Source: Spirosoma fluviale (lineage in GTDB: Bacteria > Bacteroidota > Bacteroidia > Cytophagales > Spirosomataceae). From it: a DNA stretch of 19,411 nt. Made by a program: the position numbers and the translations under genes. A model generated the notes under the pieces. It saw only the letters and a list, made by a program, of their open reading frames with translations. It had not been told where the DNA came from and did not search any database. Positions 8,118 to 13,890 of this stretch are shown piece after piece. Position 1 is the first letter of the stretch, and each line of letters begins with the position of its first letter. Location: the NCBI GenBank assembly GCA_945906915.1, contig CAMDSI010000016.1:1-19411 (forward strand). The letters run 5' to 3'.

Positions 8118-8444
8118 TTAGTTCAGTGACTGATGAATGGTGATGGCTCCACTCGTATCAAATTGAGCGGTGTGAAGTAGCATTCCAAAATGATCCGCCG
8201 GGTCTATCTTCTTGAATTTACAGACCGCCTGTTTGTTTGCTCCCTCCGGTAATAAATGAAAAAATACGGGGAAGAGGTGAGGGGATTTGAACCCCTTTTT
8301 TGACTTCGGCATGGTCAAACTTATGGCCGGTTTTTTCTTGTCTTCAAGCCATGTTTCTAAATACCGAAAATGAAAACTTCCGTTAGCTAATTGGCTCAAA
8401 ATTCCTGCCGGTTCAGTCTTATATAGAATCGTTGTCGACCTCAT
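8118..8444 (-). CDS. hipS: HipS-like small protein (stand-alone HipA N-subdomain 1), likely antitoxin
   Basis: 108 residues that match the N-terminal subdomain of HipA: strand-turn TEPAGILSQLANGSFHFRY, WLEDKKKPAISLTMP, the helix FFHLLPEGANK, and the closing FDTSGAITI. In tripartite HipBST systems this separate domain, not the repressor, neutralises the kinase by binding at its active site. The gene starts inside hipB (26-bp overlap) and stops right before the hipT ATG, so all three are translationally coupled. The only tryptophan is W32; the active-site-plugging tryptophan reported for E. coli HipS has no evident counterpart, the region reading HLLPEG. An alternative reading is a full-length HipA split by one TAA, but the ATG placed directly after it argues for two proteins. 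Confidence 0.82.
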   Translation of the reverse strand: MRSTTILYKTEPAGILSQLANGSFHFRYLETWLEDKKKPAISLTMPKSKKGFKSPHLFPVFFHLLPEGANKQAVCKFKKIDPADHFGMLLHTAQFDTSGAITIHQSLN

Positions 8445-8658
8445 TTTCTATGCTTGTATTTTTAATTTCTAATCGCAATTCTAACCCTAAAACATCAGCT
8501 AATTTTTGAATGGTTTCTAAGGTCGGATTACCGTTACCTGCTTCCAATTGTTTAATCGTCCTTAAGCTGACACCTGTTAACAAAGAGAGCGTTTCTTGAG
8601 TCACTTGCAGTCTAATTCGGCGCTTTTTTAGGGTTTCGATGAGGTTATTTAGGTGCAT
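8419..8658 (-). CDS. hipB: HipB-like XRE-family helix-turn-helix repressor
   Basis: 79 residues, almost all a Cro/C1-type helix-turn-helix: RLQVTQETLSLLTGVSLRTI with the second, recognition helix at about 34-45, then PTLETIQKLADVLGLELRLEI. That ending, a beta-strand after the fifth helix, is the HipB dimerisation pattern. It is first in the hipB-hipS-hipT operon and its 3' end overlaps hipS by 26 bases. It very likely represses its own operon through two palindromes with GTGCA/TGCAC-type arms at 8653-8668 and 8715-8730, the first of which includes its own start codon. The start at 8658 gives the normal length for the family. Confidence 0.9.
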   Translation of the reverse strand: MHLNNLIETLKKRRIRLQVTQETLSLLTGVSLRTIKQLEAGNGNPTLETIQKLADVLGLELRLEIKNTSIENEVDNDSI

Positions 8659-8668
8659 TATAATGCTC
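8653..8668. promoter_or_regulatory. Probable HipB operator 1 (overlaps hipB start codon)
   Basis: The sequence GTGCATTATAATGCTC contains a perfect 12-bp palindrome GCATTATAATGC (8655-8666). It matches operator 2 at 14 of 16 positions. The hipB start codon (8656-8658 on the minus strand) lies inside it, so a bound repressor would sit on the initiation region. Binding is inferred. Confidence 0.65.
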
Positions 8669-8714
8669 TTTTGATTGTTATAATTTCGAAAAATAGCTTA
8701 TTTCAGTATATTAT

Positions 8715-8730
8715 GTGCAATATAATGCAC
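8715..8730. promoter_or_regulatory. Probable HipB operator 2
   Basis: GTGCAATATAATGCAC has 5-bp inverted arms GTGCA and TGCAC around a 6-bp A/T core and matches operator 1 at 14 of 16 positions. The two centres are 62 bp apart, close to six helical turns, which would let two dimers bind the same DNA face. It lies upstream of hipB in the divergent region shared with the DUF4359-like gene. Confidence 0.65.
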
Positions 8731-8854
8731 TTTTAAATGAAAATAAAGATTTTCGACTCCTTTTTTAATTATAACCGTTAAATAAATACTTTCGACAAAA
8801 TAGATGTACTATATTATAAGTTCTTAAATTCAATAAAACATAAAATTGTATCCC

Positions 8855-9280
8855 ATGGCGAATTCAACTGTGAAGCAAAGACAAGACTCAAGTGGTCCTA
8901 GTTCGTCTAGAAATTTATACCTATTATTTTTACTTCTTTTGTGTATTGGAGCCTTTGCAACGAACCCTTCTTCTGCTGAACATAAGCTCATTTTGAAAGA
9001 TAAGATGCGGCAATTATTGAACTCAGAAATCGATAAACTAAAGAGTGAAAATGACAATGAATTTGCTCAATTAGGGGCAACGTTTGGAGCTGCAATTGGA
9101 GGTGCATTTACAGATAAGTTTGTAGATGAAAATGTAGTGATTGATGATTATTATTTATTCTCAATTACCAACTTTCGTTGGGATGGAAAGATCAAAATGG
9201 TAGGGGTGGGGATATTCGGAAAAGTTATTTTACACCCCGATATAGAGAAAAAATTGAAGGATGGTTTACCTAAAAATTGA
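8855..9280 (+). CDS. DUF4359-like small membrane-anchored protein
   Basis: 141 residues of unknown function. After a polar N-terminus rich in Ser and Gln (MANSTVKQRQDSSGPSSSRN) comes one hydrophobic segment (about 21-38, YLLFLLLLCIGAFATNPS). It is followed by a Lys/Asp/Glu-rich helical part and a C-terminal portion (VVIDDYYLFSITNFRWDGK ... VGVGIFGKVIL) that resembles the DUF4359 family: 'a protein that reports or folds at the membrane' is as far as the family is understood. The frame also has a TTG nine bases upstream; the ATG at 8855 is preferred. The stop is followed five bases later by the PspC-domain gene, so the two form an operon. This suggests an envelope-related role, but that is inference. 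Confidence 0.7.
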   Translation: MANSTVKQRQDSSGPSSSRNLYLLFLLLLCIGAFATNPSSAEHKLILKDKMRQLLNSEIDKLKSENDNEFAQLGATFGAAIGGAFTDKFVDENVVIDDYYLFSITNFRWDGKIKMVGVGIFGKVILHPDIEKKLKDGLPKN

Positions 9281-9285
9281 TTTTT

Positions 9286-9483
9286 ATGAATAGAAATTCA
9301 CATGATAGATGGCTAGGTGGGGTATTAGGTGGAATGGCTAGGTCATTCGGAATTTCCTCTGGTTTATTACGGGCTATTTTCATCGTTTTATCGCTAGGTA
9401 TTGGTGGTTTGACCTTTGGTATAAGCCTTGGCGCTGTAATCTTGATTTATTTAATTTTTTGGATGACTTTATCCAAGCAGTAG
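9286..9483 (+). CDS. PspC-domain small membrane protein
   Basis: 65 residues that are one PspC domain: the N-terminal block RWLGGVLGGMARSFGISSGL followed by LRAIFIVLSLGIGGLTFG and a second hydrophobic segment LGAVILIYLIFWMTL. PspC domains are membrane-embedded modules first known from the phage-shock response; in Bacteroidota, short stand-alone versions are common and their role is not established. The frame could open at a TTG at 9277 inside the previous gene, but the ATG at 9286 gives the standard PspC start. It lies five bases after the DUF4359-like gene and 19 bases before the DUF6150 gene, so all three may be one transcript. Confidence 0.85.
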   Translation: MNRNSHDRWLGGVLGGMARSFGISSGLLRAIFIVLSLGIGGLTFGISLGAVILIYLIFWMTLSKQ

Positions 9484-9502
9484 ATAATTAATTATAAATT
9501 AT

Positions 9503-9838
9503 ATGAAAAAAATAGCTTTATTAGGCGCTATCCTTCTATTTAGCTTTTCAGCTAAGTGTCAAAAGATCTTTTCTGTAGACTATGAAAGCCAAGCAGATGT
9601 TAAGATATTTGTTGTTAATTATGAAAGTCAGGCTGATTTAAAAGTTTTCAAAGTGAAATATGAAAGTCAAGCAGGAATGAATGATGGCAAGTGGTTCTTT
9701 ACTACTTATGTGAGTCAAGCTAAGAAGAAGATCTATTTTGTTCGCTACGAAAGCCAAGCCGATTTGAAAGTGTATTTCGTTAATTATGAGAGTCAGGCTG
9801 GTTGGCGTAATTCATCTAAGCAGCATTTGTTGTATTAA
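9503..9838 (+). CDS. DUF6150-like exported protein with six YESQA repeats
   Basis: 111 residues. A signal peptide (MKKIALLGAILLFSFSAKC) is followed almost entirely by six short repeats of the pattern [I/V]-[F/Y]-x-V-x-Y-E-S-Q-A-[D/G]-x-K. The S-Q-A triplets fall at residues 29, 42, 55, 71, 84 and 97, that is spacings of 13, 13, 16, 13 and 13. The fourth repeat is the most divergent (TTYVSQAKK). This agrees with the DUF6150 family of Bacteroidota, whose function is unknown. Alternating hydrophobic and polar residues suggest short beta-strands and a small solenoid or barrel in the periplasm. It ends with a basic, aromatic tail (WRNSSKQHLLY). It follows the PspC gene by 19 bases. Confidence 0.8.
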   Translation: MKKIALLGAILLFSFSAKCQKIFSVDYESQADVKIFVVNYESQADLKVFKVKYESQAGMNDGKWFFTTYVSQAKKKIYFVRYESQADLKVYFVNYESQAGWRNSSKQHLLY

Positions 9839-10081
9839 TCAACACTATAAACATTGTTTAAATCACAAAAGATAAGGATTACAACTGCCATAAATAAAAA
9901 ATTGGCTACTTTATTAATTTTAGGTTGAAATAGTAGGGATTCAAAAGTTATCAATTAGATAAAATATAGACAAATAGAGAATTCAAGTTGTCTAATCCGA
10001 ATTCCCTTAAAACTATTTTCATTTCAAGAATGCTTAATTAAATTTATTATTACTTTTAGAACCTATAATTTTCAACACCTC
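9839..10081. other. A/T-rich intergenic stretch, no gene seen
   Basis: 243 bases between the DUF6150 gene and the repeat lipoprotein gene. All frames are short. It probably carries the end of the upstream transcript and the promoter of the lipoprotein gene, but I see neither a clear hairpin-plus-T-run terminator nor a convincing Bacteroidota promoter (TTG with TAnnTTTG). Confidence 0.5.
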
Positions 10082-11347
10082 ATGAACAAAATTTGTAGTT
10101 ACTCGAAATTTGTTTTCTTAATTATTAGTTTTTTCTTCTTTCAATGTAAAGAGGACGCACCCAAAGTTGAGCCAGTAGTAACGTTGTCTGAACCGTCTAA
10201 TATTACGTCTAATACAGCAACTATTAGCGGTTTAGTTACTTCAGACGGTGGAGTGGCAGTTATTGATAAAGGTGTTTGTTGGAGTTCAACTAATAAATCA
10301 CCTACTATATTAGACAGTAAGACTTCAGCAGGAACTGGTCCAGGACCTTTCTGAGGTTCAATTACTGGACTTGCACCAGGAATAACTTATAATCTAAGAT
10401 CGTACGCTACCAACTCTGTTGGGACAGGATATAGTAGTGTTTCTACCTTTAAAACGCTGTCTTCTTTACCTACTATTACAACCACTGCCATTTCCTTAAT
10501 TACAAATACTAGTGCAGTTAGCGGTGGCAATGTCAGTGCTGATGGGGGTGAAATTGTTTCTGTCAGAGGTGTTTGCTGGAGTACTAATCAAAATCCAACA
10601 ATAGCCAACAGCAAAACTATTTCAGATGGAACAGGAACAGGTGCCTTTACTAGTTCAATTACTGGATTAATTCCTAGCATGACTTATTATGTGAGAGCCT
10701 TTGCTACCAACAGTAATGGCACATCTTATGGAGCACAATTAACTGCAACAACTGCTTCAGATGGCCAATTTAGGGCTTATGTATTTGTTGAAATTAATGA
10801 TGCAGGACCTCGCACCGCTCTTGCTAATTACATGGCTTCTAAGGCAATCTCAGGCTCAATCTTTAGGGGTCTTTTGTTAGGTTCTCCTTCTCAGGTACAA
10901 TCAATATTTGACGCCCAAATGAATGCTTACTTAAGTTACCCAGGCTGGGGAAGTTCCGAACCTGATATTTTTTCAGCACCTATTTCAACGACATCAGGTG
11001 GATTTGATAAATATGGTATTTATATTGATGCCTATAAGTTCCAAACTATTGAAGTTCCTGGAAATACTATACCAGTTGGAGTTTATGGCCAATTTCTTGT
11101 TTTGGTTCCCATATCGGCATTAAATGGAAAAAGTTATTCTTCGATTTTTATAGGCAGATCAGCAGCTGGTGTTCAGGAAGTGCAGTGTAAACCTTTTGCT
11201 GATCCTATTACTTCTTTAACAATAAATTATGCTGGATCTGCTAATATCCCAAAAGGAGAATATAAATTATATTTTAATGGTCAGAGCTTTCGTTTTCCTC
11301 CCAATAATAGCCCTGTCTATTTCAAAGGAGGTGCATTGATGCCATAA
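10082..11347 (+). pseudogene. Exported repeat protein with two Fn3-like domains, interrupted by in-frame TGA
   Basis: A single reading frame of 421 codons broken only by TGA at 10352-10354 (codon 91). Residues 1-22 look like a signal peptide with a possible lipoprotein cysteine (FFFFQC, C22), although Gln before the Cys is unusual. Two Fn3-like repeats follow, about 31-127 and 130-226. They share ITSNTATISG / ITNTSAVSGG, D-G-G, KGVCWSS / RGVCWST, SITGL and RSYATNS / RAFATNS. The TGA falls between PGPF and GSITGL in repeat 1, where repeat 2 continues openly (GAFTSSITGL). Residues ~228-421 form a domain I do not recognise (starts FRAYVFVEIND, ends SPVYFKGGALMP). The ATG at 10679 lies mid-repeat and is not a true start. 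This is a recent nonsense mutation, a sequencing error, or read-through. Confidence 0.75.
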
Positions 11348-11672
11348 TAATTTATGTTAATAATGTAATTCATTGAAAATTTTAAACAAATAAAATAGAC
11401 TAACAAAGGGATATAATAAAAAGTATATATCATACACCTTTTGTTTCACACGTACGAAGCACTTTCTAATTTAGAATGAGCCTTTAGAAAGTTTTAAGGT
11501 TGGTATAATTGTTTTATAGGTCTTTTTGTATATTCTCAAGATAAATCAAGTGAGTCAGTAGCTTTGATATTGGCCAAACATCTTTGATTAGAGAGGGCTT
11601 TGATTAACTTTGGTCAGTTATATTGTTCAACAGGTAAAGGTGTCCTGAATCACTCTAGAAACATTGTAAAAC
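11348..11672. other. Gene-free A/T-rich region between lipoprotein gene and tRNA
   Basis: About 325 bases with no supported gene. It holds one hairpin (11461-11492) and, on the plus strand from about 11498, a run reading like GWYNCFIGLFVYSQDKSSES that is closed by TGA near 11588 and reopens as LERALINFGQ. That may be a decayed gene end, but no family is recognised and chance is quite possible. Confidence 0.4.
11461..11492. other. Inverted repeat, 9-bp stem
   Basis: ACTTTCTAA at 11461-11469 pairs perfectly with TTAGAAAGT at 11484-11492 across a 14-base loop. It is followed by TTTAAGG, so a weak terminator for the lipoprotein gene is possible, but it lies more than 100 bases beyond the stop and the U-run is poor. 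Confidence 0.35.
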
Positions 11673-11703
11673 AAAAAAGCCCGACATTGCTGTCGAGCTT
11701 TTT
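11673..11703 (-). terminator. Intrinsic terminator of the tRNA-Thr gene
   Basis: On the minus strand, directly after the tRNA 3' end: stem AGCTCGACA against TGTCGGGCT (one mismatch) with the loop GCAA, flanked by A-runs and ending in TTTTTT. It lies two bases beyond the mature tRNA end. The symmetry of the A/T flanks could let it work in both directions. Confidence 0.85.
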
Positions 11704-11705
11704 GA

Positions 11706-11777
11706 GCCTCCTATCGGGATCGAACCAATGACCTACTGATTACAAATCAGTTGCTCTACCAGCTGAGCTAAGGAGGC
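11706..11777 (-). tRNA. tRNA-Thr (anticodon UGU)
   Basis: A 72-nt cloverleaf on the minus strand. Acceptor stem GCCTCCT/AGGAGGC (7 bp perfect), D arm GCTC-AGCTGGTA-GAGC, anticodon arm ACTGA-TTTGTAA-TCAGT (5-bp stem) with anticodon TGT (complement of 11742-11744), variable loop AGGTC, T arm ATTGG-TTCGATC-CCGAT. The anticodon UGU reads threonine ACA and, by wobble, other ACN codons. No CCA is encoded after the acceptor stem, as is usual in Bacteroidota, so CCA is added by the nucleotidyltransferase. A strong terminator follows at once, so it is a single-gene unit. Confidence 0.97.
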
Positions 11778-11838
11778 GCATTTGAGTTCACAAAAGTAAG
11801 CCAAATGGATTAAAACGCAAAAGATTGATTGAAAAAAA

Positions 11839-13866
11839 TTAATCTTTTTTCAATTGTGCGAGTTCTTTTTCCGCTTGAGCAATTTTCTTTTCCACTTCCT
11901 CTCGTAGTTTATCCGAGTTTTTAGACTTCGCAAAGAATTCTAAGTTATTGGTTAACACAGCGATATCATTTTCAAGAGTTTGAATTTTCTTCCGCGCATC
12001 AGGAGAAGCTGATTTTTTCTCCTCCCCACCCGTATTCACTTCTGAAGCCAATGATTTCAATTCAAAGCCCCAAGCTGCTAATTGCTCTTTTGGTTGTGTA
12101 CGTGCTAAATCAATCAAAGCATTCCAAGTGTTGCGGAAACTTTCTTGAATTGCTTTTACATCTCTACGTGGTACGAATCCGATTGCGTCCCATGCCGCTT
12201 TCTTTTGGCCTAAAGAAGCTAAAAGACTAGGATCCTGTAACATGGCTTCCATTTCGGTTAGAATCGCTTTCTTAGCCTCTAAATTCGCTTCGAACTCTAC
12301 GTCCTTCGCATTCTTGCCTTTCTCGCGTGTTAAATTAAAGTAGTCATCACATGCTGCCTTGAATTTCGCGTAGATGGAATCTTTTTGTTTTTCTGGTACG
12401 TGACCGATCTCTTTCCACTTTTTCTGTGTTTCGATGACCATTTGAGTCACTTCAGGGGTGATGGTGCCCGTTTCTACGATACCATTTACCTGGTCTATTA
12501 AAGCTTGCTTCGCGGCTAAGTTCGCTTTGCGTTCTGCATCGATTTTCGAGAAGAACTCACTCTTATGTTTGAAGAAAGTTTTTAAGTCTGACCAAAAGTT
12601 ATGACTCACCTCTTTTCCTCCATCACGAGGCAATCCACCTTTTAAATTATTCCATTGCTCTTGTAGCGCTAAAACGGCTTTAGATGCCTGATTCCATTCG
12701 CTGATATTAGCAGCCGTGAAGCTTGCATAATGCTTCATCAAATCTGCGATTTCACGCTTCACTTTTAAATTATCCGAGAAAACTTGTTTTTGTGCATCAT
12801 TTAAGGCTCTTTTTTGTTCAAAAAGTACATCTAATGATTTCTTCACACGCGTCCAAAGTGCCTCATTATCGTCTCTATTCGCAGGTCCAATGTGCTTATA
12901 CTCTTCGAAAAGTTCCTCTGCTTCTTTTAACAGTTTTTGAACATTTCCTCCTTCACTAATGGCAGAAGCCATTAGCTCAAGTTTAGCTGCAATTACCTCT
13001 TTAGCTTGTAAATTTTTCTTACGATCTAATTCTAATAATTCAAAGAAAATACTTCTATTGCTATAGAAACGATCCACTAAGGCATGATAACTCTGCCAAA
13101 GCGTTTGATTCATCGGACCTTGCACACTTCCTAAACCTTTCCACTCTTCTTGAATCTTCTTGAAGGCCTTAAAGCTAGCATTTACGTGTGCAGGATCTGA
13201 ATTATCATCCGAATCTACTAATGTTCTTAATTCATTGATTAAACGCGTTTTTCCCTCTAATGCCTTCTCTCTTAATTTTTCTAAATTAGAGAAGAAAGCA
13301 GACCTTTCAGTCCGAATAAAGGCAGATATAGCGTCGATTTTTTGCGAGATTTCATCCCCCTTAAAAGAGAATCCTTCTTCTGAATCTTCATTTCCAGCTT
13401 TAAAAGCAGCTAAAGCCTCAGCGCGTTCGCCCTGCTTAATGGCTTCCCAAACTGTTCTAACTTCTTTCGTTAATTCATCGACCTTTTTAAAATTCGCCGA
13501 TGAGGCGCTCGCTTGAAGAATGGCTTTCAATTGCTCGTAAAAAGCAAGAATGCTCTCTTTTGTTGCTTTTGAAAGGTCTAAACTTGGAAATTCCACGGCC
13601 TTTTCTTCTACCACAGGAAAAACAACTTCAGCTGGAGCTGCTGCTTCGACTACAGTCTCTTCAACTGCGGTCTCTTCAACTACAGTCTCTTCAACTGCGG
13701 TCTCTTCAACTACAGTTTCATCGACTACAGTCTCTTCAACTGCGGTCTCTTCGACTGCAGTTTCTTCAGCTGGCGTTGCTTCAGATACTGTTGCTTCTGC
13801 GGGTGTTTCTTCTGGAATAGTGGGAGTGGTTTCCAATTCTTCTGGATTCGTCTCTTCGGTGATCAT
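11839..13866 (-). CDS. DUF349 repeat protein with Glu-rich repetitive N-terminus
   Basis: 675 residues. Residues 1-85 are acidic, low-complexity sequence dominated by E-E-T-[A/V]-V units encoded by a 15-bp tandem repeat. From ~125 on there are six copies of a DUF349-type helical unit, each marked by an aromatic/W core: near 140 (TVWEAIKQG), 242 (EEWKGLGSV), 322 (EEYKHIGPA), 405 (EQWNNLKGG), 484 (KKWKEIGHVP) and 557 (AAWDAIGFVP). The last ~50 residues are a coiled coil ending in KELAQLKKD. There is no signal peptide, so the protein is probably cytosolic. Proteins of this type are widespread in Bacteroidota; their function is not established. It lies 24 bases after the glycyl-tRNA synthetase gene on the same strand and is likely co-transcribed with it. 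Confidence 0.9.
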   Translation of the reverse strand: MITEETNPEELETTPTIPEETPAEATVSEATPAEETAVEETAVEETVVDETVVEETAVEETVVEETAVEETVVEAAAPAEVVFPVVEEKAVEFPSLDLSKATKESILAFYEQLKAILQASASSANFKKVDELTKEVRTVWEAIKQGERAEALAAFKAGNEDSEEGFSFKGDEISQKIDAISAFIRTERSAFFSNLEKLREKALEGKTRLINELRTLVDSDDNSDPAHVNASFKAFKKIQEEWKGLGSVQGPMNQTLWQSYHALVDRFYSNRSIFFELLELDRKKNLQAKEVIAAKLELMASAISEGGNVQKLLKEAEELFEEYKHIGPANRDDNEALWTRVKKSLDVLFEQKRALNDAQKQVFSDNLKVKREIADLMKHYASFTAANISEWNQASKAVLALQEQWNNLKGGLPRDGGKEVSHNFWSDLKTFFKHKSEFFSKIDAERKANLAAKQALIDQVNGIVETGTITPEVTQMVIETQKKWKEIGHVPEKQKDSIYAKFKAACDDYFNLTREKGKNAKDVEFEANLEAKKAILTEMEAMLQDPSLLASLGQKKAAWDAIGFVPRRDVKAIQESFRNTWNALIDLARTQPKEQLAAWGFELKSLASEVNTGGEEKKSASPDARKKIQTLENDIAVLTNNLEFFAKSKNSDKLREEVEKKIAQAEKELAQLKKD
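13646..13775 (-). repeat. 15-bp coding tandem repeat (about 8 copies) in the DUF349 gene
   Basis: On the plus strand the unit is close to GTCTCTTCAACTGCG, alternating with GTCTCTTCAACTACA, so a 30-bp higher-order unit also exists. The blocks 13651-13680 and 13681-13710 are identical. Outer copies are more diverged. Being a multiple of three, copy-number change keeps the frame and only changes the length of the acidic E-E-T-[A/V]-V tract. Confidence 0.9.
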
Positions 13867-13890
13867 AATCGTCGTTGTTTGCGTTTTAAC

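Noticed and set aside
8830..9057. Minus-strand frame opposite the DUF4359-like gene
   Set aside because: The plus-strand gene has a membrane segment, tight operon spacing and family-like sequence; the antisense frame has none of these.
10679..11347. A separate 222-residue gene starting at ATG 10679
   Set aside because: The ATG falls inside the second Fn3-like repeat (SITGLIPSMTYYVRAFATNS). The frame is continuous with the upstream part except for one TGA, so it is the rest of the broken gene.
11706..11777. Attachment-site duplication of the tRNA-Thr 3' end
   Set aside because: No second copy of the tRNA end was found by eye in 7100-11700, and no integrase gene is present.
11819..11848. Hairpin AAAAGATT/AATCTTTT around the DUF349 stop codon as a terminator
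   Set aside because: Only 8 A/T-rich base pairs with a 14-base loop; too weak to call in such A/T-rich sequence.
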